DNA of 64,000 nt from Paenibacillus sp. N3.4 (GCF_008017805.1 NZ_VRTT01000041.1:1-64000), one strand, 5' to 3'; counted from the stretch's first letter, positions 35,456 through 46,058 are shown. Numbers and translations are program-made. Notes: generated by a model from the letters alone, not told the origin.

Positions 35456-38242
35456 TCAGCCAGTATTCCTAAGTCCTGCAGCAATACCGTTAATCGTCAA
35501 TAACACTTCACGGAGCAGGATCGCATCGTCTTCATTGTTTTCACGCAATGCGCGAAGCTCAATAAGCAGCTCTACCTGCATATAGCTTAATGGATCTACA
35601 TATGGATTACGAAGACGGATAGACTCTTGAATAACAGGAACATTATCCAAAATCTCCTGTTGTCCGGTAATTTGTAAAATGATAGACGAAGTTAACTCAT
35701 ATTCTTCTCTAATTAAGTTAAAGATTCGCTCAGCAATGGCTGATTCTTTTACGAGATGACCGTATTCCTTAGCAATTTGCAGATCTGCTTTGGCCAGCGC
35801 CATTTGTAAGTTATCGATCATGCTGCGGAAGAATGACCAGTTTTCATACATTTCTTTCAGTGTTTCTAAATTCTGGTCCTGCCCTTGATAGAAGCTTTGG
35901 AGACCTGTACCTGCCGCGTACCAAGCAGGAAGCAAATATCTGGTTTGCGTCCATGAAAAGACCCATGGAATAGCACGTAAATCTTCAAATTTATCGCTAT
36001 TTTTCCGCTTGGAAGGACGGGAACCGATATTTAGCTCGCCAATTTCCGGCAGCGGTGTGGACTCTTTAAAGAATGTTAAGAAATCTTCGTCTCTGAAAAT
36101 AAGATCTTGATACTTCGTCTGCGCTTGTTCCGAAATACCGCGCATAATCGTTTCCCACTTGCCTTCCAGCGGATTTCTTTGTGGGGAACGTGACAATTGG
36201 GAAGCTGTAATCAAAGCAAATGTCGCCTGCTCCAAGCTGCGGTAAGCAATACCTTGCAAGGAATAACGGGATGACAGCACTTCGCCTTGTTCTGTAATCT
36301 TAATGCCCCCGCCTAGTGTTTCCACAGGTTGAGCGAGAATACTGCGATTCAGCGGCATTCCGCCACGACCTAGCGCACCTCCGCGTCCATGGAAAAACTT
36401 CAGCTTCACACCAAATTTTTTGGCTGCTTCCGTAATATCCTGCAGGGCCATACGAAGCTCCCAGTTAGCTGTAATAACACCGCCATCTTTATTGCTGTCC
36501 GAATAGCCTAACATAATCTCGTGGAGCTGCGTAACTGGATCTAAACTACCCTTATATGCCGGAATGGCTAGCAGAGTGCTCATGATCGCAGGAGCAGCGT
36601 GCAGGTCATCTATGGTTTCAAATAGAGGTACGGATTGCAGCGTACTTGTCACACTGCCATCGCTTTCTTGACGATACAAGCCGGCTTCTTTTGCAAAGAC
36701 AACAACCTCTAACAGGTCACTTGCTCCTTGCGTCATACTGATCAAATAACTATTGATACAGTTGCGTCCGAATTCCTTTTGAGCTAGTTTAACAGTACGA
36801 TAAACATCTAAACATTCTTGGGTATTTTCCGAGTATTCCAAATAAGTGGAAGTAATCGGTCTTGGATCGTTCAGTACATCCGTTAGAAGTTGGATTTTCT
36901 CTTCTTCGGAGAGCTTGCTGTAATCACTTGTGATACCCATTTTCGCCAAAATTTCAGTCATCGCTTGTTCATGTTCTTTGCTGTGCTGTCTGATATCCAG
37001 AGAAGCCAAATGGAAACCAAACAATTCAACTTGACGAATCAGCTTCTTGATATATTTATCTGCAACATAGTCCGCGTAGTGGGTTCTAAGGCTAGTCTCT
37101 ATAATCGTTAGTTCATGTATAAATTCTTCCGGCGTATTGTACTTATGACTTGCTGGCACATTCGGATTACCTGTATGGTGGATTTTCTCGATCATATAAG
37201 TAATCTTAATCCGATATGCTTCTTTCGGGTTGCGCCATACATCCTGCACATTGCCAATCGCTTCACGGTCAATTTGAATAGAGTCAATCAGAGCATCGCT
37301 AACCTCAACGATATTTCTGCTAAAACTCATGTGTTCGAGTGTTTCTTTAAGGGTTTCCTCATACTTTTGTAAAGCAAGCTGGCGGTGCAATTCAAGTGTT
37401 TCCCACGTTACGTTGGCCTTTACAGAAGGATTCCCGTCACGGTCTCCACCAATCCATGAGCCAAATTTCAAAAAGGACGGCACATGCCAAGTTTGTTGCG
37501 GGTAATATTTATTTAAACAACGTTCAAGTTCGTGATACACCTCAGGCAGCACATCGAACAAAGTCTCATCAAAATAGAATAAACCATTACGCACTTCATC
37601 GATTACCGTTGGCTTACGATCGCGAAGCTCGTCCGTCTGCCAGAGATTAAGTACCTCACCCAGCAGCTTCTCGCGTAATTGTTCGCGTTCACGATAAGTC
37701 AGCATGGGATTATCCAGCTTCATCATATCTTCTGAAATACGAAGATGAATATCAAGCACAGCTCTCCGCATAGCTTCTGTCGGATGGGCCGTCATGACAA
37801 GCTCCAACGAGATGGATTGAAGAATTTCTTGAACTTCTTGATAAGGAACTAGATTGTTCTTTAATTCTTGCACAATGCTTTCGATTGAGCCTGGTTGTAC
37901 ACTTTCACCTGATGAGCGCTCATAATCCCGTTTGCGGCGAATACGATGATTTTGCTCGGCAATATTAACGAGTTGGAAGTAAATAGCGAAAGCTCGAATC
38001 ACTTGATGACGAATATCCGGATCCAAAGAAGATGTCGTCTTCTTGAATTCATCATAGATCTCAATGACATAATGTGCTCTTAATGACTTACTCATTTCAC
38101 GAATTTTTTCGACAACATCCAGTAGTTCGTTTCCACCTTGATGAACCAGAACTTCACCTAGTATGTGCCCTAGGAAGCGTACATCTCTGCGCAACAAATT
38201 ATTCGTTGCTTGCTTCTGTAAGCCAATTTCGTTCTCTGACAT
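35456..38242 (-). CDS. ppc: Phosphoenolpyruvate carboxylase
   Basis: 928 residues from the Met at 38242, chosen because AGGTGGAG just precedes it; an ATG five codons earlier overlaps that site. Ppc carboxylates PEP to oxaloacetate to refill the TCA cycle. Family hallmarks are VMTAHPTEAMRR, GSWIGGDRDGNPSV, GYSDSNKDGGVITANWEL, FHGRGGALGRGGMP and the C-terminal IAAGLRNTG. It stands alone, bounded by a terminator. With PckA in the same window, the cell has both directions of the PEP-oxaloacetate node nearby. Confidence 0.96.
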   Translation of the reverse strand: MSENEIGLQKQATNNLLRRDVRFLGHILGEVLVHQGGNELLDVVEKIREMSKSLRAHYVIEIYDEFKKTTSSLDPDIRHQVIRAFAIYFQLVNIAEQNHRIRRKRDYERSSGESVQPGSIESIVQELKNNLVPYQEVQEILQSISLELVMTAHPTEAMRRAVLDIHLRISEDMMKLDNPMLTYREREQLREKLLGEVLNLWQTDELRDRKPTVIDEVRNGLFYFDETLFDVLPEVYHELERCLNKYYPQQTWHVPSFLKFGSWIGGDRDGNPSVKANVTWETLELHRQLALQKYEETLKETLEHMSFSRNIVEVSDALIDSIQIDREAIGNVQDVWRNPKEAYRIKITYMIEKIHHTGNPNVPASHKYNTPEEFIHELTIIETSLRTHYADYVADKYIKKLIRQVELFGFHLASLDIRQHSKEHEQAMTEILAKMGITSDYSKLSEEEKIQLLTDVLNDPRPITSTYLEYSENTQECLDVYRTVKLAQKEFGRNCINSYLISMTQGASDLLEVVVFAKEAGLYRQESDGSVTSTLQSVPLFETIDDLHAAPAIMSTLLAIPAYKGSLDPVTQLHEIMLGYSDSNKDGGVITANWELRMALQDITEAAKKFGVKLKFFHGRGGALGRGGMPLNRSILAQPVETLGGGIKITEQGEVLSSRYSLQGIAYRSLEQATFALITASQLSRSPQRNPLEGKWETIMRGISEQAQTKYQDLIFRDEDFLTFFKESTPLPEIGELNIGSRPSKRKNSDKFEDLRAIPWVFSWTQTRYLLPAWYAAGTGLQSFYQGQDQNLETLKEMYENWSFFRSMIDNLQMALAKADLQIAKEYGHLVKESAIAERIFNLIREEYELTSSIILQITGQQEILDNVPVIQESIRLRNPYVDPLSYMQVELLIELRALRENNEDDAILLREVLLTINGIAAGLRNTG

Positions 38243-38443
38243 GACTCTCCACCTCATCTATTCACTATGTTCCATTAATGCTTCTCTCTATGAAAGCTAA
38301 ACCTTAGAAAAACTCATTTCAGAATATTTTACCACAATACGTTCTCAGCATATAGTGTTTAATGAAAAAAATCGTTTTTCAAGTCATGGTAATTACTGTA
38401 TAGTAGTTTCACCCGTTTCTCCGCATCTCACTCCCAAAATAAC

Positions 38444-38470
38444 AGAAAAAGACCACCCGTAGGTGATCTT
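38444..38470 (-). terminator. Terminator after tRNA-like relic
   Basis: Minus strand: AAGATCACC, loop TACG, GGTGGTCTT, then TTTCTG. It follows the tRNA-like sequence as a tRNA transcript terminator would. Confidence 0.65.
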
Positions 38471-38479
38471 AAAACTTTA

Positions 38480-38556
38480 AGCGGGCGGCGGGAATCGGAA
38501 CCCGCGCGATCAGCTTGCAATCGTATCGCCGGGGAGCCCGACCAACCGTTTCACAT
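38480..38556 (-). pseudogene. tRNA-like relic
   Basis: The minus strand ends like a tRNA: a T-arm GCGGG-TTCCGATT-CCCGC followed by the 3' acceptor strand CGCCCGC and T. An anticodon-like stem-loop around TTGCAAG lies before it. Two things are wrong: the T-loop has eight bases rather than seven (one extra C), and no GCGGGCG 5' acceptor strand is found at the expected place. I therefore call it a truncated or decayed tRNA, identity uncertain. Confidence 0.5.
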
Positions 38557-38619
38557 AACATTCCTCATAAAAAAAATTCCCTCCAAGCAACTCTGCAATC
38601 GTTATTCGGGAAAATCAAT

Positions 38620-40947
38620 CTATTGCGTTCCCTCTGAGGATGTCATTGTTGGGTAAAGCTCATACGTCTTACCCCGTTCTATCGGAAATTCCACGATCAA
38701 CGCTCCATCATCAACGGCTATGTCCATTCCACCACACCTCACAAGAACCGGATTTGGCGTTCGAACCCTACATATACCCGCCTTTGATGCAGTTATGGAA
38801 GCCTCTGACAGTTTTCCATGAATCCACATCAAGTCAACGATATAACCTCCGCGACCACGCAGTCCGGTAACGCTTCCTTGCGTCCACGCAGCGGGCAAGG
38901 CAGGAAGCAAGGATAGCTCTCCAGCATGTGTTTGAAGCAGCATTTCGGCCATTCCCGCAGTAGCTCCGAAATTCCCGTCAATCTGAAAGGGGGGATGCGC
39001 GTCAAAGAGATTGGGATAAGTTGATTTGCGCAGCATTTGACTCAAATGCACATACGCTTGTTCCCCATCTTCCAATCTTGCGAACATATTGACGATCCAT
39101 GCACTGCTCCATCCTGTATGTCCGCCTCCGTGCTCCAGCCTGCGGTGAAGAGTTGTTGCGGCGGCTTTAGCCAGCTTCGGGGTATATAACGGGCTGATTT
39201 GCGTACCCGGGTGCAGCGCAAATAATTGTGAAATATGCCGATGGCCTGGGTCTGCCTCCTCGTAGTCATCCATCCACTCCATAATCTGACCGTGTCTGCC
39301 GATCTCCGTTTGGGGCAGCCGCTCCAGCAACGCTGTGAGCCGCTCTCTAAGCTCGGCATTGACATCAAGCAAGCTGCTGCTTTGTTTGCAAGCCTCTATA
39401 AGCTCACGAATAATCTGAGTATCCATCGAAGGCCCCATGCACAGCGCCCCTTTTGTCCCGTCAGCTAACAGATAAGAGTTTTCGGGAGACACAGAGGGTC
39501 CCGTCACGAGCCGTCCATCCGGCGCTTCAACCAAATAGTCGAGAAAAAAGGCAGCAGCCTCCTTCAGCACCGGATATGCCCTCCGTTCCAAAAAGCTAAT
39601 ATCTTCTGTAAAGGCAAATCGCTCCCACAAATGCAAACTGAGCCACGCTGCTCCCATAGGCCATAGGACACAGGTTGGGAATATGCCCTCAGGCCGCGTT
39701 TCTCCCCAAATATTGGTGTTGTGATGAGCCACAAACCCGGAACAGCCATACAACTCCCCTGCTGTCTGCCTACCGCTAGTCAGCATGCGCTCGATATGGT
39801 CAAACAAAGGTTCATGGCATTCCGACAACCCGCAAACCTCGGCAGGCCAATAATTCATTTGCGTGTTGATATTAATCGTATATTTAGACTCCCAGGGAGG
39901 TGTGAAGCTTTCGTTCCATATTCCTTGAAGGTTGGCGGGCAGACAACCAGGTCGGGAGCTAGCAATCAACAAATAACGGCCGTAATGAAAGTAAAGCTCC
40001 GCCAAGCCGATATCCTCTTTCTTCTCCAACATAAGCTTCAACCGTTCATCTGTCGGCAGATTGTCAAGCTGAGCGTCATTCGTCAGGCGCAAAGTCACCC
40101 GATCGTACAATTCGCGATAATCGCGGATATGTCGGAGTTCCAGCTCATCATCAGATAGCCGATTGGCTTCATCGATTTGCAGCCTGCATGCAGCTATCGG
40201 ATCCGACTCACGAAACGTTGTCGCTGCGGCAAGCAAGAGCGTAACTTCACTAGCGTCCTCTACCGACAGGAAATCGCCGATTACGGAAATACGCCCATCT
40301 GTGGAGCGCGCCTTCAGCACACAAGCAAATTCTACCCCATGCTTCCCGCATTCCCCACTCATTTGGATACTATCGGCCGTCAAAGCGCCGCTTTCCCCTT
40401 CAAAGGGCCTACGATTCAGATTGGCGGAAAAATTCAACATCCCCGGCTGATCGCTCTTTAAACGTATGACGATCACCTGGTCTGGGTAGCTGGCAAACAT
40501 AACACGGCGGTAAGTGACTCCGTTCATTCGATATTCCATACGAGTTATCGCATCGGTCAAATCCAATTCACGCTTATAGTCCTCCACACCACCTTGCTGA
40601 TCGGTAAAATATAGCTTTAGATCACCTAAGGGCTGGTACGGATTATAATATTTCGGCGTGGAAAAGAGAGACATTCGAGTCAGTCGCGTGGCTGCCTCCA
40701 CATTCCCGGCAAACAACTGCTCGCGAATTTCGGTTAAAAAACGGGAACCATCAGGGTTTAGACCATTTTTGGGACCACCATACCAGATGGAATCTTCATT
40801 TAATTGAATTCTTTCCTCTTGCACTCGACCAAATATCATCCCGCCAAGCCGTCCATTACCGATCGGCAGCGCTTCTACCCACTCTTGGGCAGGCTGCAGG
40901 TACCACAGCTTCTCACGATTTCTCAAAGGCGCCGCCTCCTTATACAT
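38620..40947 (-). CDS. Glycoside hydrolase family 95 protein (alpha-L-fucosidase type)
   Basis: 775 residues. The N-terminal beta domain has the GH95 signature WVEALPIGNGRLGGMIFG with IQLNEDSIWYGGPKNG. The catalytic helical barrel contains INTQMNYWPAEVCGLSECHE, HHNTNIWG, HRHISQLFALHPGTQI and FQIDGNFGATAGMAEMLLQ. Known members are alpha-1,2-L-fucosidases or alpha-L-galactosidases. There is no signal peptide, so it should act inside the cell on imported oligosaccharides. AAGGAG precedes the ATG. It follows the YesM-type kinase gene by 38 bases. Confidence 0.92.
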   Translation of the reverse strand: MYKEAAPLRNREKLWYLQPAQEWVEALPIGNGRLGGMIFGRVQEERIQLNEDSIWYGGPKNGLNPDGSRFLTEIREQLFAGNVEAATRLTRMSLFSTPKYYNPYQPLGDLKLYFTDQQGGVEDYKRELDLTDAITRMEYRMNGVTYRRVMFASYPDQVIVIRLKSDQPGMLNFSANLNRRPFEGESGALTADSIQMSGECGKHGVEFACVLKARSTDGRISVIGDFLSVEDASEVTLLLAAATTFRESDPIAACRLQIDEANRLSDDELELRHIRDYRELYDRVTLRLTNDAQLDNLPTDERLKLMLEKKEDIGLAELYFHYGRYLLIASSRPGCLPANLQGIWNESFTPPWESKYTININTQMNYWPAEVCGLSECHEPLFDHIERMLTSGRQTAGELYGCSGFVAHHNTNIWGETRPEGIFPTCVLWPMGAAWLSLHLWERFAFTEDISFLERRAYPVLKEAAAFFLDYLVEAPDGRLVTGPSVSPENSYLLADGTKGALCMGPSMDTQIIRELIEACKQSSSLLDVNAELRERLTALLERLPQTEIGRHGQIMEWMDDYEEADPGHRHISQLFALHPGTQISPLYTPKLAKAAATTLHRRLEHGGGHTGWSSAWIVNMFARLEDGEQAYVHLSQMLRKSTYPNLFDAHPPFQIDGNFGATAGMAEMLLQTHAGELSLLPALPAAWTQGSVTGLRGRGGYIVDLMWIHGKLSEASITASKAGICRVRTPNPVLVRCGGMDIAVDDGALIVEFPIERGKTYELYPTMTSSEGTQ

Positions 40948-40985
40948 TCAACTTCTCCTTAATGATGATTTGGTTCGTACTCTTA

Positions 40986-42818
40986 TCATTTTCTGATCTG
41001 CAGCTGAGTGTTAGGCGAAGCCGGCATCAACATGGTCATTTTGGTTCCCTTTTCGGGAATGCTCTCGATCTGTAACCCATACTTCTCCCCGTAGACCATT
41101 TGAATACGGCGGTGGACGTTCAATACGCCAATGCCGCCTTTTTTTCCTGCCTTATCCATCTCGCCGTCCGCCAGCCTATTGGCGCTCAATTTTTGCTGCA
41201 GCTCCGCGAGCTCTGTCTCCGAGATACCTGATCCGTTATCCTGCACGCTGACCCAAAAAATCCCGTCGTCTACGCCTCCATCGATCCGGATAAAGTGGAA
41301 ATCTTCCACACCCTCGGGAAAAGCATGTTGAAACACATTTTCAATCAATGGTTGAAGGGTCAAGCGAACCATGGTAAAAAGAAGGAATTCAGGCTTCATA
41401 GCAACGTCTATTTCGAATTCTCGGCCGATTCTATGCCTTAGTATAATCATATAATGCAAGACATGCTTCAGTTCATTGGCAACTGTAATTTCCTCTATAT
41501 TCGTCTGGACGGAGTATCGAAGCATATAAGCCAATGCTTCTACAATCTCGGATATCTCTTCCGATTCCTGAATCGTAGCGTAGCAGACTATAGTCTCCAG
41601 TGTGTTATACATAAAATGGGGGTTGATTTGCAACTGAAGAGACTGAAATTCAGCCTTCTGGCGCTCCAACTGAATCTCCGTATTATTCAATTCCACCAGT
41701 ATAACTCGATCAACCGCTTCGGATAGACGGTTAACCATCACATTGTAGCGCATCATCAGTTCCACGATTTCGTCACGGTGAGGGGGAAGCGGAATGGGTG
41801 CCCAATTTCCCTTTTCCGTCTCCCTCATCCCGGATTTCAACAATTGAATCGGCTTCGTAATCGATTTACCGAATCTGTAAGCCAAGAGAATCGCCAATAC
41901 TAGAGTAAAAAATCCGACAACCAGCGTAGTCGAACGTATGTTCGTAACTGGCTTGCGAAGCTCATGAAGCGGCATCGAAACGACAAGCTGCCAACCGGAA
42001 TAATCCGATTTACGGCCCAAATACATGCGGTCGTCTCCTTCACTGCTGTCGACAAACGAATTAGTGCCAGCTTGCTTCAGCTTCAATTCAAACGCTACGG
42101 GAACCTCCGCTCCTACTTTGCTTGCGTCGGGATGATACACATATTGCCCCTTGTCATCCAAAATAAACAAGTAGCCGTATTTCCCCAAATCGACCCCTTT
42201 CCAAAGAGCAGATAAATCTGAAGACCGCATCTCGATGGCAAGCAAACCATTCAAATCACGAGATGACAAACCTCGGATACGGCGAACTAAAGTCAACATC
42301 TGATTCTGCTGACCCGCTAATATACTGTGATTCAGAATACTTAATTGCCCGTCAGCACTTGTATTCTCAAGCAGATAGTCCCTCTGCTTCTGAATATCAT
42401 CCAAGTTGAACGAATTTGCGTCCACATCATTATAATAGTAGATCGCATTTTGCTTATCGCCAATGAGATAAATACAAGCCAATTTCGGGTTACGAATAAA
42501 TAACGGATCAGCGCTGATTTCACGGATCTGCGTCCAGTAGGAATAATAATCGTATTCCTTCCGCGAAATAGGCGATTCAATGAATTCGAGGACCTTTCTG
42601 TTGGTCATAAGCGAGACGATAGACCGTTCGTAATCCTTCAAATACAAATCGGTATGGTGAACAGCATTCCCCACAATTTGATTCATTTGGTTCTCAACCA
42701 TGACCTCCAACTCTTTGGAAGAAGTAATGTAAGAGAAAACGCCCAAACTAGAGAGTGAAAGGATAATGACTATTAGAAAATATATGAAGAGCTTCTGATA
42801 TAAGCTTTTGATTTTCAT
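40986..42818 (-). CDS. YesM-type sensor histidine kinase
   Basis: 610 residues. A membrane helix at about 9-31, an extracellular Cache-type domain, a second helix at about 296-316 and a HAMP region are followed by the His-kinase domain with LQLQINPHFMYNTLETI (phospho-acceptor His) and VQDNGSGI plus GIGVLNVHRRI (ATP site). This is the Lyt/YesM group. It overlaps the response regulator gene by 4 bases. The pair probably switches the surrounding glycoside genes on in response to an extracellular sugar. Confidence 0.93.
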   Translation of the reverse strand: MKIKSLYQKLFIYFLIVIILSLSSLGVFSYITSSKELEVMVENQMNQIVGNAVHHTDLYLKDYERSIVSLMTNRKVLEFIESPISRKEYDYYSYWTQIREISADPLFIRNPKLACIYLIGDKQNAIYYYNDVDANSFNLDDIQKQRDYLLENTSADGQLSILNHSILAGQQNQMLTLVRRIRGLSSRDLNGLLAIEMRSSDLSALWKGVDLGKYGYLFILDDKGQYVYHPDASKVGAEVPVAFELKLKQAGTNSFVDSSEGDDRMYLGRKSDYSGWQLVVSMPLHELRKPVTNIRSTTLVVGFFTLVLAILLAYRFGKSITKPIQLLKSGMRETEKGNWAPIPLPPHRDEIVELMMRYNVMVNRLSEAVDRVILVELNNTEIQLERQKAEFQSLQLQINPHFMYNTLETIVCYATIQESEEISEIVEALAYMLRYSVQTNIEEITVANELKHVLHYMIILRHRIGREFEIDVAMKPEFLLFTMVRLTLQPLIENVFQHAFPEGVEDFHFIRIDGGVDDGIFWVSVQDNGSGISETELAELQQKLSANRLADGEMDKAGKKGGIGVLNVHRRIQMVYGEKYGLQIESIPEKGTKMTMLMPASPNTQLQIRK

Positions 42819-43834
42819 TTTATACCGAGCCCTGTGCGATAGTCAGACGGCGAGATTCCGACAATTTTTTTAAAAGTTTTTGTAAAATGGGGATAATCGT
42901 CATACCCGACCTCTGTTGCTACATCTACGATTCGAATATGCGGAATGGCCAGCATTTCCTTCGCCTTCTCCATCCGTTTATTGATCCGATACTGAACAAA
43001 AGTCTCATGCGTTGTTTTTTTAAACAGCGAGCTGAAATATGTAGGAGTTACTCCGACCATAGCTGCAACTTGATCCAAAGAGATTTCCTGGGCCAAATGG
43101 CTGTCGATAAAGGCTTTAGCCTCTTCGATCGGGTCCTTGAAATTGCCGTTTCTGCTCGCCAGCAGATCCTTTGCCATTTGCAGCAGGCCGTTCCTGAACG
43201 TATCAAGCGCTTCCTTCACACTACTAACCTGCACGTGCGTCGGTACGGCGGAAGGCGAAAAATTACGGGCTTGAAACCGCTTTAAAAGCATGGCATTACA
43301 GTCGTCCAAAAGCTCCTTGATCTGCGCAAGCGACAAATTGGCGGAAACGAAGTATTCACGAAAGCGGACGATCAAGCAGTTTAATTCATCCATCTGCAGT
43401 GCCCATATATGCTGTTCCATCCGATCCATCCACTCGACATATTGGGAAGGCGGAAAATAACCCCGCGTAGGTTTTTTGACCACTTGATCCAGCATATCAT
43501 GCACATTCGCTTTGGTCGCCGGTTTCAATAAATAGTGTCTAACACCGTAATTCATACTTTTTTGCGCATATTCAAAGTCACTGAAGCCAGAAATCACAAC
43601 CATTTTAATGTGAGGGAATTCCTCATGAATGATTTTGCAGAGCTCCAATCCGTCCATCTTTGGCATGCAAATATCCGTCAACACCAAGTCAGGCTCTGAG
43701 GCGCGAATCCGCTCCAAAGCAGCTACACCGTTTTCGGCCGTCTGGATTTTGGAGAAGGAAGGCGAGTACATCTCCGCCATCTTCACCATCCCTTTACGAA
43801 TGATAGGTTCATCGTCAACTATTAATATGTGCAT
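42815..43834 (-). CDS. YesN-type AraC-family response regulator
   Basis: 339 residues from the Met with AGGAGG 7 bases upstream (43834). The receiver has ILIVDDEP and phospho-acceptor Asp in DLVLTDICMPKMDGLEL, with KPATKANV. A C-terminal AraC helix-turn-helix pair follows (AQEISLDQVAAMVGVTPTYF and DVATEVGYDDYPHFTKTFKK). It is the partner of the YesM-type kinase and the likely local activator of the sugar locus. Confidence 0.93.
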   Translation of the reverse strand: MHILIVDDEPIIRKGMVKMAEMYSPSFSKIQTAENGVAALERIRASEPDLVLTDICMPKMDGLELCKIIHEEFPHIKMVVISGFSDFEYAQKSMNYGVRHYLLKPATKANVHDMLDQVVKKPTRGYFPPSQYVEWMDRMEQHIWALQMDELNCLIVRFREYFVSANLSLAQIKELLDDCNAMLLKRFQARNFSPSAVPTHVQVSSVKEALDTFRNGLLQMAKDLLASRNGNFKDPIEEAKAFIDSHLAQEISLDQVAAMVGVTPTYFSSLFKKTTHETFVQYRINKRMEKAKEMLAIPHIRIVDVATEVGYDDYPHFTKTFKKIVGISPSDYRTGLGIK

Positions 43835-43922
43835 GTCTGAACCTCCTTGTGATTCCAAAAAATGCTATTCAAATATGATAACTCACGATCACAGGTTCTT
43901 CAATGGAAAAACCGCAGATAAG

Positions 43923-46058
43923 TCAGCTATCTGCGCTTTCCAAACGGGTTTGTGCGAAACGCCAGATTACAGTGTCATAGGATGGCAGTCCTTCGTCTGG
44001 CCCTATCAATTCCCCTATGTACTCACCATTCGGTTTTTGTGCGACCCTCGCCTTCCACCAGCCGCATTTCCCTTTTTCATAGTCGAAGGTTTCACCGTCA
44101 TCGTCATAGAGCAACTCCTCACCGGGTTCGGTACCGAAATGCACGAGTTCCAGCGTTACACGTTCACCGGATGGCGGAACGTGCGGAAGGTCAGGCATCA
44201 TCGGAATGATCGAACCGCTTTTGACAAACACTGGAATGCTCTCCAACCCTGCTTGAACCCGAATCACACGTCCTCCCGAATATGGCTCGCCTGTCTCTAA
44301 ACCATACCACATTCCAGGCGGAAGCAGTACTTCCCTCTCCAACTCGCCCTCAGTCAGCGGGGCCACTAACAATGCATCGCCGACCATATACTGATCGTCC
44401 CATTCTCTTACCCTTCTCTTTCCGTAAGCCGCATCCGTCGTATTCAATATTTGAAGACCCGCTTCGGATCCACCTGCTTCCGCTTGAGCGATTTCCGACG
44501 GCGACATGACAAACGGCATCGCACGGAAAGGAGGAATGCCTTGCTCCCGATAGCGTGCGAATGCTGAATACAAATAAGGAAGCAGCCTCATTCGCAGCTT
44601 GATATAATGACGGACAATGCCTTCCACTTCAGGGAAGGACCACGGTTTTGTTCCATCTCCCCAAGCATTCAGCATCGCTAATGAAGAAAAACAAACCGTT
44701 TGCATACGCCTCACCCAGTCTTCGGCACTTTTGGCTTTGCGTACTTCAGGTGTCCACAGTAATCCGCTGAAAGAGGAATTGCAAATCGCACGGATAAATT
44801 GCTTATGGTCATAAAGATCTGAATAGAGTACATATGGCATCGTCGAGGCCGCCGCATTCGATGCCCTTACGAGTCCATAAGTTCTTCTGTTTTTGCTGCG
44901 GAACAGGTCGGAAGTCATCTTTTGGAACATTAATCCGTATATTTGTCTCATTTGTTCGCCGTCCATACCGGAAGGAAAGCGGGCATGTCCTGGAAACATC
45001 CATGAATGGTTGGTCAATTCGCTGCCATCGCATTCATCGAGCTTGTAACCGGAAACTCCGAGACTTACATGCTGTTCATCATGTTGTTTTTTATACAGCC
45101 GTTCGGCCTCCGGAAGCGAAAAATCCGGTGCAAGCCCTCCCCAAACCGTATGGCTGCCTGAGAGCGGCTGCAGCTTCGCGTACAGCTCGCTCTTCGGCGA
45201 TACGAAGGGGTGCTCCCACAGGTTCACGTGAAAGCCACTATGCTCCAGCGATTTCACGAATCGCTCCGGCTCGGGAAACCGCGTTTTCTCCCATTCATAG
45301 GTTACCGGATAGCTCTGACTGTGCCAGCCAGGCTCTAAACCGATCACATCGCAAGGAATATCATGCAGGCGGAATTGATTTGCTTCCTCCAGCACTTGTT
45401 CCTCGTTAAACAGGGTCGGGACACGATGCCAGAAACCAAGGCCCCATTTCGGCGGAAGCGTCCCGCCTCCGCAAAATAAATTATATCTGGACACAACATC
45501 GGAGAGGGTTGGACCCCCCAACACATAAACGTCCGCACCTTCGACAGGAATACGAATCTCCACCCGAGAAGCAACAGGTGTAGCCGTCCATGCCGAATCG
45601 GTGTTGCGATCGCGTATCTCTCCGCTGTGGGTATCTTCTTGCTTCTGTGTAGACCCGCAATGAAGCGTCACGATCCGCGATGTATCAACCCATACACCGT
45701 AGCCGAGATCGCTTACATAAAAAGGAACGGGAGCATGTGTCTCTCCAGTATCCTGTTTGGGGTCGCTGTTCACGCGCAAATAACGGGTTCTCCCCCGCTG
45801 ATTCATTCTTAATAACTGAAGCCCTGTACCATAAAGCTTCTCTGTATGATTGAGCGGAAAGGACAGAATGAGACTGTCACTCGCTTGCTCAAGCTTAATG
45901 CTTTCCCACGCAAAAGGCGGATTAGCCTGCGGCAACTGCCGCATCGCATCCGTTTTCGGAGAAACTCCCATCCAAGAGAGCGGCGTGATCCCTTGTGGAT
46001 TTCCGATCTCCATACGCCATACGCCAGGTGCCGATTCTTTCCATGCTTTCGTATTCAT
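43923..46058 (-). CDS. Glycoside hydrolase family 31 protein
   Basis: 711 residues. The GH31 N-terminal beta domain (NHTEKLYGTGLQLLRMNQRG) precedes the catalytic barrel with GLGFWHRVPTLFNEEQVLEE, GFHVNLWEHPFVSP, the nucleophile region VSGYKLDECDGSE and acid/base region YGLVRASNAAAS, then YMVGDALLVAPL. GH31 includes alpha-glucosidases, alpha-xylosidases and related enzymes; the substrate is not decided by what I can see. No signal peptide. GGAGG precedes the ATG. It is in a run with the oxidoreductase and propeller genes. Confidence 0.9.
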   Translation of the reverse strand: MNTKAWKESAPGVWRMEIGNPQGITPLSWMGVSPKTDAMRQLPQANPPFAWESIKLEQASDSLILSFPLNHTEKLYGTGLQLLRMNQRGRTRYLRVNSDPKQDTGETHAPVPFYVSDLGYGVWVDTSRIVTLHCGSTQKQEDTHSGEIRDRNTDSAWTATPVASRVEIRIPVEGADVYVLGGPTLSDVVSRYNLFCGGGTLPPKWGLGFWHRVPTLFNEEQVLEEANQFRLHDIPCDVIGLEPGWHSQSYPVTYEWEKTRFPEPERFVKSLEHSGFHVNLWEHPFVSPKSELYAKLQPLSGSHTVWGGLAPDFSLPEAERLYKKQHDEQHVSLGVSGYKLDECDGSELTNHSWMFPGHARFPSGMDGEQMRQIYGLMFQKMTSDLFRSKNRRTYGLVRASNAAASTMPYVLYSDLYDHKQFIRAICNSSFSGLLWTPEVRKAKSAEDWVRRMQTVCFSSLAMLNAWGDGTKPWSFPEVEGIVRHYIKLRMRLLPYLYSAFARYREQGIPPFRAMPFVMSPSEIAQAEAGGSEAGLQILNTTDAAYGKRRVREWDDQYMVGDALLVAPLTEGELEREVLLPPGMWYGLETGEPYSGGRVIRVQAGLESIPVFVKSGSIIPMMPDLPHVPPSGERVTLELVHFGTEPGEELLYDDDGETFDYEKGKCGWWKARVAQKPNGEYIGELIGPDEGLPSYDTVIWRFAQTRLESADS

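Larger units (their letters stand above)
38258..38619. other. Intergenic region upstream of ppc
   Basis: No protein gene. It holds a minus-strand terminator (38444-38470) and a tRNA-like relic (38480-38556). The part next to ppc is AT-rich and probably contains the ppc promoter, which I could not place with certainty. Confidence 0.6.

Noticed and set aside
42341..42580. Many short frames inside the glycosidase, kinase and transporter genes on either strand
   Set aside because: They are shadows of genes with clear family motifs.
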